From an uncultured Polyangiaceae bacterium (GTDB lineage: Bacteria > Myxococcota_A > Polyangia > Polyangiales > Polyangiaceae), in the NCBI GenBank assembly GCA_938004815.1, contig CALKVR010001290.1, forward strand, positions 1 to 16,010: a stretch of DNA of 16,010 nt. Direction: 5' to 3'. Below the pieces are notes generated by a model. That model ran no database searches. It worked only from the letters and a program-made list of their open reading frames with translations, and had not been told where the DNA came from. The translations under genes were made by a program, and so were the position numbers. Positions 6,428 through 14,367 of the stretch are shown here, piece by piece. Positions within the stretch are counted from its first letter, which is position 1, and each line of letters opens with the position of its first letter.

Positions 6428-7389
6428 GAGCGAGACCCCCCCTGCTCCCCCTGCTGTTGGCTTTCCTCGCGGGCTGCCCGGCCCCCGAGGCGCCCGCCGC
6501 CGCGACCGCGGTCATGAGCGCGCCGGCCGACGGCTCGCCCGCTGCTGCGCCGGCCACGAGCGCGGCGCCAGCGCCCAGCGCCACCGCCCGCGAGATGGAG
6601 AAGCCGTATCCCTGCGGCGAGCTCAGCTGCAGAGACTTTCCTTCGGCCGCCCGAGCGCTCACGGTGATCCTCGAAGAGACGAAGCCCGCCCTGGTGGGCT
6701 TCGGCGAGAGCCACGCGCTGAAGGGTACCGAGGGGGTGAAGTCGACGACGGCGCGCTTCACCGACGAGCTGATCCCCCTGTTCAAAGACCGCGCGAGCGC
6801 GCTGGTTCTCGAGCTCTGGGCGCCCGACCCCAAGTGCAGCAAAGAAAAGGTGAAGGCGGTCGAGCAGAAGCAAAAGGTCGTGACCGAGAAACAGGCGGCC
6901 GGGAACCAGAACGAGTTCGTGAAGCTGGGCGAGAAGAGCCGCGCCGAGGGCATCGTGCCCTTCTTGCTCAAGCCGACGTGCGAAGACTTCGACAAGATCC
7001 GCGGCGCAGGCGACGACGCGGTCATGGTCATGCTGGACGTCGTGACGCGGAACATGCGCGACAAGACCACCGCGCTCTTCGCCGAGACCGAAAAGAAGGC
7101 GCCCGGGAAAATGGTCCTCGCCTACGGGGGCGCCCTCCACAACGACATCGTCCCGCGCGAGGGGCGCGAAGCGTGGAGCTACGCCGCCGACCTGGATCGG
7201 CTCGCGCCCGGCCGTTACATCGAGGTCGATCTGGTCGTACCGGAGTTCATCAAGGACACCGACACGTGGAGGTCGCTCCCCTGGTACGCCTCCTACGAGC
7301 GAGGCCGAGCGGACGACCGCGTCGTGGTCATCGCCGTCTCGGCGCGTGCTTTCGTCGTGGTTTTCGCGCCTTCTGCGGCGCCGCCGTGA
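6424..7389 (+). CDS. Lipoprotein with ChaN/EreA-like fold (putative)
   Basis: This 321-residue protein starts with a GTG that overlaps the upstream stop (GTGA). A lipoprotein signal (LLAFLAGC, Cys18) and an Ala/Pro/Ser linker to about residue 55 come first. The folded part has G94-E95-S96-H97 (VGFGESHALKG) and a late G-G-A-L-H239, the two-part GExH ... H pattern of the ChaN/erythromycin-esterase/TIKI-like superfamily. These proteins bind haem or act as hydrolases. The assignment is based on motif placement only. A lysine-rich helix (about 140-175) lies in the middle. Because it is lipid-anchored and coupled to a barrel-like protein, an envelope role is inferred. The best alternative is an uncharacterised myxobacterial lipoprotein. 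Confidence 0.75.
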   Translation: MRARPPLLPLLLAFLAGCPAPEAPAAATAVMSAPADGSPAAAPATSAAPAPSATAREMEKPYPCGELSCRDFPSAARALTVILEETKPALVGFGESHALKGTEGVKSTTARFTDELIPLFKDRASALVLELWAPDPKCSKEKVKAVEQKQKVVTEKQAAGNQNEFVKLGEKSRAEGIVPFLLKPTCEDFDKIRGAGDDAVMVMLDVVTRNMRDKTTALFAETEKKAPGKMVLAYGGALHNDIVPREGREAWSYAADLDRLAPGRYIEVDLVVPEFIKDTDTWRSLPWYASYERGRADDRVVVIAVSARAFVVVFAPSAAPP

Positions 7390-7450
7390 CGGCGTGCCGA
7401 CGAACGCGGAACAAAAGTCACGTGGCCCTCGGCCCCGCACCCCAAGGGCA

Positions 7451-7479
7451 TTGACTCCGGGGGCACCCTCGTCGATACG
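7451..7479 (+). promoter_or_regulatory. Candidate sigma70 promoter for the 7522 lipoprotein
   Basis: TTGACT at 7451-7456 matches five of six -35 consensus bases. It is followed after 17 bp by GATACG at 7474-7479, a weak -10. The predicted leader is about 35 nt and contains the hairpin at 7487-7502. Confidence 0.45.
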
Positions 7480-7486
7480 GCTCGGC

Positions 7487-7502
7487 GCCCGTCGGTACGG
7501 GC
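7487..7502 (+). other. 5' leader hairpin ahead of the lipoprotein
   Basis: GCCCGT-CGGT-ACGGGC forms a perfect 6-bp stem with a four-base loop, ending 9 nt before the GGGAGGA ribosome binding site. It could stabilise the 5' end of a highly expressed mRNA. No U-tract follows, so it is not a terminator. Confidence 0.5.
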
Positions 7503-7521
7503 TATCCCCTGGGAGGACCGA

Positions 7522-8586
7522 ATGAAGAGGTCGAACGCTGCGCTGGCCGTACTCGTTGCTGGCGCGCTGACGTGTGGCATCGGTTGTGGTGACGGTGGCT
7601 CCAAGGCCGGCGCGAGCGCCGAGCCTGCCAAGAGTGGCGCGGCGGCCTCGTCGGCCGGCGCCAAGTCGAGCGGCGCTCAGGCGAAGAGCTCGGCTGCCCC
7701 GGCGGCCTCCGGCGCCCCCAAGGATCCGGGCGGCGCCACCGCCTCGGCCGACGTCCTCAAGCACATGCCCAAGGACTGTGACGAGGGTCGCGTGTTCGTG
7801 AACCTCGGCAAGCTCTTCGCCGGCGGCGACCTCGGCGCGAGCGTCGACACCCTCATCGGCACCGCGATGGCGCAGGGCAAGCCCGACGACAAGAAGGCCG
7901 CCGAGGTCATGAAGACCCTCAAGGACGGCGGCATCGATCCGGTCAAGGACATCCGCGAGATCGCGGTGTGCGCGAACAAGGACAAGAAGAAGACCGTCGT
8001 CGCCATCTCGATGGAGCCGAAGGCCGAGAAGCCCGCCGACGTCTTCGCCAAGGCGGCCGAGATCGGTGACGGCAAGCCGCCGACGAAAGAGGAGAAGGAC
8101 GGCGCCACGTTCCTCAAGAGCGCGACCGGCAACAGCGTGATGGCCGTCGTCGGCAAGAACATGCTCCTCATGGGCGACGACCAGGAGACGCTGGCCGGGC
8201 TCGTGAAGGGCGGCGAGGGCGCCGGCGACTTCGGCGACTCGAAGAGCCACATCGTGTGGGCCAAGGTCGACCCGAACAAGACCAAGGCCGACGTGATGAT
8301 GAAAGAGGCGGGCTCGGACTACGACCTGAAGGTCATGTTCGTGGCCGGCAAGGACGCTCCCAAGATGAAGGAGCAGTTCGAGAAGATGATGCCGGAGCTC
8401 GACAAGGCAGCCGAGAAGATGCCGTTCGTGAAGCCGCTCCTGCCGGTCGCCAAGAACGGCAAGATCGAGGTGGCGGGCGAGAACCTGACCTTCACGACCA
8501 AGTTCGCGAAGGCAGCGATCGCGGATTTCCTCAAGGAGGCCAGCAAGGCCGACCCCAAGGAAATCATGAAGGGCCTCAAGTTCTGA
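7522..8586 (+). CDS. Lipoprotein with Ala/Ser/Lys-rich linker, family not recognised
   Basis: This 354-residue protein starts at an ATG preceded by a strong ribosome binding site (GGGAGGA at 7511-7517). The signal sequence ends GALTCGIGC, so Cys22 is the probable lipidated residue; Cys18 is an alternative. Residues about 25-75 are an Ala/Ser/Gly/Lys linker. The rest is lysine-rich and regular, with a 'RVFVNLGKLF' strand, 'KTLKDGGIDPVKDIREIAVCA' and 'HIVWAKVDP'. It looks like a repeated alpha/beta domain seen in myxobacterial lipoproteins without known function. Its own promoter candidate, very regular C/G-ending codons and a perfect hairpin after the stop suggest a monocistronic, well-expressed gene. 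I do not assign a function. Confidence 0.85.
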   Translation: MKRSNAALAVLVAGALTCGIGCGDGGSKAGASAEPAKSGAAASSAGAKSSGAQAKSSAAPAASGAPKDPGGATASADVLKHMPKDCDEGRVFVNLGKLFAGGDLGASVDTLIGTAMAQGKPDDKKAAEVMKTLKDGGIDPVKDIREIAVCANKDKKKTVVAISMEPKAEKPADVFAKAAEIGDGKPPTKEEKDGATFLKSATGNSVMAVVGKNMLLMGDDQETLAGLVKGGEGAGDFGDSKSHIVWAKVDPNKTKADVMMKEAGSDYDLKVMFVAGKDAPKMKEQFEKMMPELDKAAEKMPFVKPLLPVAKNGKIEVAGENLTFTTKFAKAAIADFLKEASKADPKEIMKGLKF

Positions 8587-8650
8587 CGTTTCGGTGAGGC
8601 AGCGGCGTCGTCGTGCTTGGCGACGCCTGCCTCGATGGATTCACCCCCCA

Positions 8651-8688
8651 ACCCCCCTCACCTGCGGTGAGGGGGGTGCTTCGTTTTT
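8651..8688 (+). terminator. Rho-independent terminator, touching the photolyase ribosome binding site
   Basis: A perfect 12-bp stem (ACCCCCCTCACC at 8651-8662 and GGTGAGGGGGGT at 8666-8677) with a three-base loop is followed by GCTTCG and T5 at 8684-8688. It ends transcription of the 7522 lipoprotein. The GGAG of the photolyase starts at the next base (8689), so photolyase mRNA must read through it or include it. Confidence 0.85.
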
Positions 8689-8697
8689 GGAGCCGAG

Positions 8698-10110
8698 TTG
8701 CGCACGCTGGTTTGGTTCCGAGGCAAGGATCTGCGCGTCTCCGACCACGCGCCGCTCGTCGACGCGTGCCGCGACGGCGAGGTCGTGCCGGTGTTCGTGC
8801 TCGATCCGTACTTCTTCGCCCCCGAGCGAGCGCGCGCGTACCCCCACCGCATGCAGTTTCTCCTCGAGTCCCTCGATTCGTTGGAGAAGAACATCGAGAA
8901 GCTGGGCTCCCGCCTCTGCTACCTCGAGGGCAAGAGCGCCAAGGTCATCCCCGCCGCGGCCCTGGCCGCGCGCGCCGATCGCGTCGTCGCGCATCGCTGG
9001 GTCGAGCCGTTCGCGCGCGAGCGCGACCGGCGCGTCGCCGACGCGCTCGGCGATCGCTTCGCGCTCTACGAGGGGGCTACGCTCGTGCCGCCTGGCACGA
9101 TCCGCACCGGGGGCGGCACGCCGTTCTCGGTGTACACACCGTTTTCGCGGGTCGCCCGCCGCGCCGTCTCGAGCGCGAAGCCGCTCGCCGCGCCGCGCTC
9201 GCTTCCGGCGCTCCCCGACGATGTCCCTCTTCCCGACGCGCGGCCGCCCACCCTCGAGGCGCTGGGCATCCGCCGCAACGAGCAAGTCTTGCCCGGCGGC
9301 GAGCGCGCCGCGCGGGCCCGCCTCGAGCGCTTCGTCGAACGCGGGATCGACGGCTACGAGCACGCCCGCGATCGCATGGGCGAGGCGGGGACCAGCCGGC
9401 TCTCCGCCGACTTGAAGTTCGGGACGCTCTCGCCGCGCACGGTGTGGCACTCCATCGCTTCATCGAGCGCCTCCAAGGCGGACAAGGACAAATTCACGAG
9501 CGAGCTGCTCTGGCGAGAGTTCACACACCACACCCTCCACGATCGCCCGGCGGTGCTCGACGAGCCCTTCCGCTCCGACTTCACCGGGTTCCCGTGGCGC
9601 GACGACCCCGCCGGCCTCTCCGCGTGGAAAGAGGGCCGGACCGGCTACCCCGTCGTCGACGCGGCCGCGCGTCAGCTGCTCGCCGAGGGGTACGTGCACA
9701 ACCGGGCCCGCATGGTCGCGGCGAGCTTCCTCACGAAGCACCTCGCCATCTCGTACCGCGAGGGCGAGGCCCACTACCTGTCCTTTCTCACCGACGGCGA
9801 CTGGGCGCCAAACAACGCGGGGTGGCAGTGGACGGCGGGGTGCGGTTGCGACGCCCAGCCGTACTTCCGTGTGTTCAACCCCGTCACGCAGGGTGAGAAG
9901 TTCGACGCTGGCGGTGCGTACGTGCGGCGCTGGGTGCCCGAGCTCGCGAAGCTGCCCGACAAGTGGATCCACCACCCGTGGGAGGCGCCGCCCGACGTGC
10001 TCGCCGCCGCCGGCGTCAGGCTCGGCGAGAGCTACCCCCGGCCGATCGGCGACCACGCCACGGCGCGCTCGCGGTTTCTCGCCTTGGCCAAGTCACACCT
10101 GGGCCGTTAA
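8698..10110 (+). CDS. phr: Deoxyribodipyrimidine photo-lyase (CPD class I)
   Basis: This enzyme repairs cyclobutane pyrimidine dimers using blue light and FADH-. The 470-residue product has the N-terminal antenna domain (TLVWFRGKDLRVSDHAPL, to about residue 165) and the FAD/catalytic domain (about 200-450). Hallmarks are SADLKFGTLSPRTVW, ELLWREFTHH, GRTGYPVVDAAARQL, HNRARM, N372-N-A-G-W376-Q-W and PYFRVFNP. Aligned without gaps to E. coli PhrB from WREGE to WQW, the middle Trp of the electron-transfer triad (W359) is Tyr353 here. The flanking Trp positions are kept (W300 and W376). The start is TTG at 8698, fixed by the conserved N-terminus and GGAG 5 nt upstream. It is nine bases ahead of the patatin gene and probably co-transcribed with it. 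Confidence 0.96.
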   Translation: MRTLVWFRGKDLRVSDHAPLVDACRDGEVVPVFVLDPYFFAPERARAYPHRMQFLLESLDSLEKNIEKLGSRLCYLEGKSAKVIPAAALAARADRVVAHRWVEPFARERDRRVADALGDRFALYEGATLVPPGTIRTGGGTPFSVYTPFSRVARRAVSSAKPLAAPRSLPALPDDVPLPDARPPTLEALGIRRNEQVLPGGERAARARLERFVERGIDGYEHARDRMGEAGTSRLSADLKFGTLSPRTVWHSIASSSASKADKDKFTSELLWREFTHHTLHDRPAVLDEPFRSDFTGFPWRDDPAGLSAWKEGRTGYPVVDAAARQLLAEGYVHNRARMVAASFLTKHLAISYREGEAHYLSFLTDGDWAPNNAGWQWTAGCGCDAQPYFRVFNPVTQGEKFDAGGAYVRRWVPELAKLPDKWIHHPWEAPPDVLAAAGVRLGESYPRPIGDHATARSRFLALAKSHLGR

Positions 10111-10119
10111 CGTGACAGG

Positions 10120-11298
10120 GTGCCAACTTCGGTCGGGCTTGTCCTGTCGGGCGGCGGCGCGCGCGGCGCGTACGAAGTGGGCGTCCTCTCCTGGGTCGCA
10201 GAGAACCTCCCCAAGCTCCTGACGCGGGTCCGGGTCATCACGGGCACGAGCGTGGGCGCCGTCAACGCGGCCTACCTCGCCTCTCACGGTCTGACGCAGG
10301 GGTGCGTGGCGGATCTCGTGCGGGTGTGGCGCGGCCTCGTGATCGACGATCTCGTCGGCATCGATCGCGCGGGGCTGCGCGAGCTCTTGGCGGCCGGAGG
10401 CAAGCGGCTCATCGGCCGCGCGGTGCAGAGCCCGCCGATCGGGCTCCTCCGCGTCGACGGGATCGCCAAGCTCGTCGCCGAGCACGCCGACTGGCGCGGC
10501 CTCCGAAAGGTCGTGCGCGCCGGTCGGCTCGACGCCGTCGGCTTCGCGGCCACCGACATCGCCACCGGCGCGACCCATTTGTTCATCGATCACGCGCCCG
10601 ACGTGAAGCCCCGTTGGCCCCGCGGCGACGACGCACCCATCCCCGTGCGTGCCCTGCTCGGACCGTCCCACGTGCTCGCCTCCGCCGCGATCCCGCTGCT
10701 CTTTCCCCCGGTGGATGTCGGGGGCCGCTGGTACATGGACGGGGGCGTCCGCTACAACACGCCGCTCGGGCCGGCGCTGGCCCTCGGCGCCGACGCGCTG
10801 TTCATCGTGAGCGTTCGGGCGACCCTGGACGCTCAGCACTCGGCCCCGACCCACCAGTTCAGCGGCTTCGGCCAGGTGGTGGGCAAGGTGCTCGACTCCG
10901 TGTTCCTCGACCGCATCGCGTTCGATCTGGACCGCCTGAGCCGTATCAACGACATCTTGGCCGCGGTCGAGATCACCGGCGGCGACGGGCTCATCGAGAG
11001 CGTCCGCGACGCGCTCCATGCGCTCGGTCGCCCCCGCTACCGGCGCGTACGCGTCGCCCACGTGCGCCCGAACATCGACCTCGGCGTCCTCGCGGCCAAG
11101 CACCTCGACGCCGCGCAAGCGAGCCGCCCGTTCGGGTTCGCGCGCGTCCTGCGGGCCCTGTTCCAGGACGACGCGGGCACCACCGGCGACGCGGCCAGCT
11201 TCCTCCTCTTCGACGGCGGCTACGCCGACACGCTCATCGAGACCGGCAAGCGAGACGCCGAGGAGCGCAGAGACGAGCTCGCGTCGCTCTTGCGGTGA
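10120..11298 (+). CDS. Patatin-like phospholipase
   Basis: This 392-residue serine hydrolase shows the oxyanion loop G11-G-G-A-R15-G, the nucleophile motif G42-T-S44-V-G46 and the dyad aspartate D207-G-G. It lacks a signal peptide, so it is cytoplasmic, or a secreted effector without Sec signal. The patatin fold occupies residues 4 to about 230. About 160 further residues follow, including the DGG/ 'FLLFDGGYADTLIETG' block usual near the end of long bacterial patatin proteins. It probably hydrolyses acyl esters of phospholipids. The start is a GTG nine bases after the photolyase stop, with ACAGG upstream as a weak ribosome binding site. Co-transcription with phr is likely and unusual. Confidence 0.92.
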   Translation: MPTSVGLVLSGGGARGAYEVGVLSWVAENLPKLLTRVRVITGTSVGAVNAAYLASHGLTQGCVADLVRVWRGLVIDDLVGIDRAGLRELLAAGGKRLIGRAVQSPPIGLLRVDGIAKLVAEHADWRGLRKVVRAGRLDAVGFAATDIATGATHLFIDHAPDVKPRWPRGDDAPIPVRALLGPSHVLASAAIPLLFPPVDVGGRWYMDGGVRYNTPLGPALALGADALFIVSVRATLDAQHSAPTHQFSGFGQVVGKVLDSVFLDRIAFDLDRLSRINDILAAVEITGGDGLIESVRDALHALGRPRYRRVRVAHVRPNIDLGVLAAKHLDAAQASRPFGFARVLRALFQDDAGTTGDAASFLLFDGGYADTLIETGKRDAEERRDELASLLR

Positions 11299-11453
11299 CC
11301 GGGGCCTGCCGCGAACCCGAGGAAGGGCGCCGGGATGCGGCTAAGAGCAGGAAAGTCCGACGCTATCAGGTGGGGCGAACCCGAGCATGAACGGTGAGGC
11401 TGACGCGTACGTTAGCGCGCCTGTCAGTAGGCCCATGCACGGAGCGGTTCATC
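11299..11453 (+). other. 155-bp intergenic region, structured-looking
   Basis: No coding frame is supported here. It holds short blocks resembling conserved RNase P RNA segments (GCGGCTAAGAGC at about 11337-11348 and AGGAAAGTCCG at 11349-11359), adjacent and in the wrong order. A CTGAC...GTCAG inverted pair (11399-11426) precedes the GGAG ribosome binding site at 11441. It must contain the promoter of the downstream lipoprotein unless that gene is read from patatin; no consensus promoter stands out. Confidence 0.3.
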
Positions 11454-12002
11454 ATGAAGATCGTATTGTCAGTCGCGAGCGTCGTCCTCTTTGCTTGCGG
11501 AGTCGGAGGGGGATCCGGCGCGGCCGGTAGCAGCTCGTCGCAGGCGGCGGCGTCGGGCGTCGGCAAGACGGAGAGCGACGCGAAGGCCACGAGCAGCGTT
11601 GCAACGACTGCCGCCAAGAAGCCGACCAAGGTCGCTCAGGTCGGGTTGACCGCCGACCTGCCCGAGGGGGCGATGATCAACGACGGCATCACCGAGAACA
11701 GCGCGATGATTTCGTCGGAGGACGGCACCGTCACGCTGAAGGTGGCGAGCAAGACCGACCCCGAGACGATGCAGCAGGGCAAGGACAGCGCGCTCCTCGG
11801 TGACAACGGCAAGAACCTGAAGGGCGAGAAGACGTCCGACGGCTGGGTCGTGACCTGGGAGAACAGCGGATCGATGGGCGAGAACTTCTGGCTGACGATG
11901 CGGCGTGAGATCGCCGGCAAGGCGTATCTCTGCTCGACGATGCAATCGAACGACGCTCAGCGAAAGGCTGCCATCGACATGTGCAACTCGCTCAAGCCGT
12001 GA
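11454..12002 (+). CDS. Small lipoprotein, family not recognised
   Basis: This 182-residue protein starts at the ATG at 11454, with GGAG 9 nt upstream. The frame is open to 11394, but those residues do not form part of the signal. The signal MKIVLSVASVVLFAC gives a lipobox L-F-A-C15. A Gly/Ser/Ala/Lys linker to about residue 60 and a compact domain follow. The domain contains 'VGLTADLPEGAMINDGI' and 'GWVVTWENSGSMGENFWLTMRR', and two Cys near the end (YLCSTMQ...DMC) that could form a disulfide. It is convergent with the TonB receptor, separated by 24 bp. The function is unknown. Confidence 0.82.
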   Translation: MKIVLSVASVVLFACGVGGGSGAAGSSSSQAAASGVGKTESDAKATSSVATTAAKKPTKVAQVGLTADLPEGAMINDGITENSAMISSEDGTVTLKVASKTDPETMQQGKDSALLGDNGKNLKGEKTSDGWVVTWENSGSMGENFWLTMRREIAGKAYLCSTMQSNDAQRKAAIDMCNSLKP

Positions 12003-12026
12003 GCTCGGCGCGAGAAGCCGCACCGC

Positions 12027-14285
12027 TCAGTAAGTCAGCTTCGTCCCGACCTGGAGCCACAAGGGCGCGCCCGGCCTCGCGCCGAAGGGCTTGCGTGAAG
12101 CGACGTACGTCCAGTCGAGCAGGTTGCGCCCGACCGCGTAGAAGGTGAGAAACGACAGGGGCCGCGCGTAGATCGACGCGTCGAGCAAGAACGACGCGTC
12201 GGTGGCGTCACCGGCGAGCGGCTCGCCCGCCCCCGCGACCTCGCGCATCTCGCTGACGAGCGTGCCCGTGATGTTGCCGCCCACGTACTTGTGCTCGAGC
12301 CCCGCGGTGGCCGAGAGCTGGTGGGCGGGGACGTACGGCAGGTCGTCGCCCTCTGCGACGTCGCCGAAGATGGGGTCGGCCGACGAGAAGCTCGTGTCGA
12401 ACGTGGCTTGGGTGAACGTGTAAGCGAGCCGCGCCGGCAGGAGCAGGTCCTGCATCAGCTCGACCTCCACGTCGCCGAACACTTCGATGCCCCAGATCGT
12501 CGCCGCCCCCGCGTCGAACTGCTCGTCGATGTTCTCGCCCACGCAGCCCGAGGAGAAGGTGCAGATGTTCGTCAGGTTCGAGTACCCGTTGTAGAAGCCG
12601 ATCGCCTCGACGCGGATGAGCCGCTCGGGCGAGTAGCGCGCGCCCCACTCGACGTTGAGGCTCTTCTCCGGGACGGGGTTCGCGCTGTCGCCGGGGGGGA
12701 TCGGCGAGAAGCCCTGGTAGACGCCGCCGAGCAGGCCGAACCCGAGCGGCAGCGCGACGTACGCGCCCGCGCCGGGCAACACCACCTGCTGGTTGGCGCC
12801 GGCCTGGCGGTCGGTGACCGCGTCCTCGTAGCGGCTCTGGATCGACTCGATGCGCCCGCCGGCCGTGATCGTGACGGGGCCCCACGTGCCGGCGTGGATG
12901 GCCCACGCGGCGAGCGCCAGCGACCGCCCCTCGTTGTCGGCGGTGGTCTCGGTCGGCTCGTCGACTTGGGTGAGGTTGGTGCCCTGCACGAGAAAGCCAT
13001 CCTGGGTGTGCAGGCGATCGATCGAGTCGTGGTGGATGCGGGCGCCGAGCTCGATGCGGTGGCTCACCGGGCCCGTCTTGGGCCGCCAGTCGACCTTGGT
13101 CTGAAAGCCCTGCGAGACGAAGCGGCGCTCGTTGGGGCCGATGAGGAGAGTCTCGGCGTCGGTCGTCGGCTCGATCTCGCCCGTGAGGACGCCGTAGAAC
13201 ACGGCGTTGCGCGGGGTGTTCGGCTCGCGCAAGACGTCGGAGATCGCGGCGCCGCGGAACGCGTTCACCTTGCGCCACTTGCGGTAGAGATCGTGCCGAT
13301 AGAACGTGGACTTGAGCTCCAGATCGTCGCCGCGCTGCGCGGTGTGGGTGAGCGCGATCTGGGTCCGCCACCACTCCATCCGGTCGAGCTGGCTGGCGGC
13401 GTAGCGCATGTACGGGTCGCGCTCGAAGTCCGCGTCGGTGAGCCCGAGGTACGTCTCGTTGCTCGCCTCGTTGCCGAAGCCGAGCTTGAGCTCGAGCTCG
13501 TGCATCAGCGCCTCGGCGCTGCCGAACATCGCGCGCGCCTTTCCCATCACCTCGTTGCGCGAGTACCCCGTGTCGTCGTCCGGGAGCCCGTCGAGGTGTT
13601 TGAACCCGTTGTTGGCCTCGTGGACACCCTCGACGAGCACGCCGAACACGTCACCGCTCGCCGAGACGCGGGCGTGCGCCTTGCGTGAGAGGTACATGCC
13701 GAACGCGAGGTCGGCCATGACGTGCTCACCATCCGGGATGGGCGCGGTCACGAGATCGATGGCGCCCGCGACTGTGTGCGGGCCGTAGGCGATCGCGCTC
13801 GGCCCCTTGACCACGCGCACCGAGTGCATGCGCGTGATCATGGGAAAGTAGTATGCGGCCGGGGCGCTGTACGGCGCGGGGCCGAAGAGGACGCCGTCCT
13901 CCATCAGGGTGATCTTCTTGCTGCGGTCCGAGATTGCCCCCCGCATGCCGATGTTCGGCCGCAGACCGAAGCCGTCCTCGTTGCGAACGTAGACGCCAGG
14001 CACCCCGGTCAGGACCTGGTGGGGGTCGCTGTACTCCATCCGCTCGAGCTGCTTGGGCCGAATGACGTGGGCCGAGCCGCTCGTCTCGCGCAGCCTGGTG
14101 CCGACGATGCTGACCTCTCGCTCTTCTTCCGCCTCTTCACGCGCGGCGTCGGCGGCCTCTGCCTCGGCGCCGGGCTCCGCCTCGGGCTCCTGCGGCGGCG
14201 CCGTGTCGTCGCCGAACGCGGAGGCCGCGCTCGAGATGATGGCGAGCGCGATCGCGAGGGCGCCCGGACGAGGGAAGTTCGACAT
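12027..14285 (-). CDS. TonB-dependent outer-membrane receptor, FecA-like
   Basis: This 752-residue receptor probably imports a ferric chelate across the outer membrane, powered by TonB. It has a signal peptide (SNFPRPGALAIALAIISSAASA) and an acidic Ala/Glu linker. A short segment EREVSIVGTRL follows that may serve as TonB box and plug start. The plug (about 60-190) has LTGVPGVYVRNEDG, NIGMRGA, LMEDGVLFGPAPYSAPAAYY, VVKGPSAIAYGPHTVAGAIDLVT, close to the FecA/iron-dicitrate pattern. The barrel follows and ends in an aromatic residue (GTKLTY). The ATG at 14285 is chosen because the promoter at 14339-14367 would place transcription start near 14332. A TTG at 14330 would leave almost no leader. 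No tonB, exbB or synthesis genes are nearby. The exact ligand is inferred, not seen. Confidence 0.93.
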   Translation of the reverse strand: MSNFPRPGALAIALAIISSAASAFGDDTAPPQEPEAEPGAEAEAADAAREEAEEEREVSIVGTRLRETSGSAHVIRPKQLERMEYSDPHQVLTGVPGVYVRNEDGFGLRPNIGMRGAISDRSKKITLMEDGVLFGPAPYSAPAAYYFPMITRMHSVRVVKGPSAIAYGPHTVAGAIDLVTAPIPDGEHVMADLAFGMYLSRKAHARVSASGDVFGVLVEGVHEANNGFKHLDGLPDDDTGYSRNEVMGKARAMFGSAEALMHELELKLGFGNEASNETYLGLTDADFERDPYMRYAASQLDRMEWWRTQIALTHTAQRGDDLELKSTFYRHDLYRKWRKVNAFRGAAISDVLREPNTPRNAVFYGVLTGEIEPTTDAETLLIGPNERRFVSQGFQTKVDWRPKTGPVSHRIELGARIHHDSIDRLHTQDGFLVQGTNLTQVDEPTETTADNEGRSLALAAWAIHAGTWGPVTITAGGRIESIQSRYEDAVTDRQAGANQQVVLPGAGAYVALPLGFGLLGGVYQGFSPIPPGDSANPVPEKSLNVEWGARYSPERLIRVEAIGFYNGYSNLTNICTFSSGCVGENIDEQFDAGAATIWGIEVFGDVEVELMQDLLLPARLAYTFTQATFDTSFSSADPIFGDVAEGDDLPYVPAHQLSATAGLEHKYVGGNITGTLVSEMREVAGAGEPLAGDATDASFLLDASIYARPLSFLTFYAVGRNLLDWTYVASRKPFGARPGAPLWLQVGTKLTY

Positions 14286-14338
14286 GGAACCGAAATCGCT
14301 TACTTGCCGCAGCGGACCTGGCGGGCACAAGCAGAAAG

Positions 14339-14367
14339 ATGATAAGAGAAGTGAAAGTCACTTTCAA
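14339..14367 (-). promoter_or_regulatory. Sigma70 promoter of the TonB-dependent receptor
   Basis: Read on the minus strand, TTGAAA (14367-14362) is followed after exactly 17 bp by TATCAT (14344-14339). Each hexamer differs from consensus by one base. Transcription would start near 14332, leaving a leader of about 47 nt to the ATG at 14285. The surrounding DNA is clearly more AT-rich than the rest of the window. Confidence 0.8.
14352..14366. promoter_or_regulatory. Fur-like 7-1-7 palindrome over the receptor promoter
   Basis: TGAAAGT-C-ACTTTCA is a perfect 7-1-7 inverted repeat. The Fur-family 7-1-7 model is TGATAAT-n-ATTATCA; each arm agrees at five of seven bases. It overlaps the -35 and half of the spacer, the position expected for iron-dependent repression. 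A second, overlapping repeat GTCACT-n6-AGTGAC covers 14357-14374. Which regulator binds is not proven. Confidence 0.6.

Noticed and set aside
6352..8250. 632-codon minus-strand frame opposite two lipoproteins
   Set aside because: Its composition (His/Leu/Gly/Arg-rich) is typical of antisense of GC-rich genes, and both plus-strand genes have signals and ribosome binding sites.
11337..11359. RNase P RNA gene (rnpB)
   Set aside because: Only two short blocks match, in the wrong order and adjacent. The P4 partner and the rest of the roughly 350-nt RNA cannot be found in 155 bp.
12291..13688. 465-codon plus-strand frame opposite the TonB receptor
   Set aside because: It is Val/Arg/Asp/Glu-rich with no motif, while the minus strand encodes a complete receptor.
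14286..14330. Upstream TTG start for the TonB receptor
   Set aside because: The likely transcription start is near 14332, leaving no leader, and the added residues precede a normal signal peptide.
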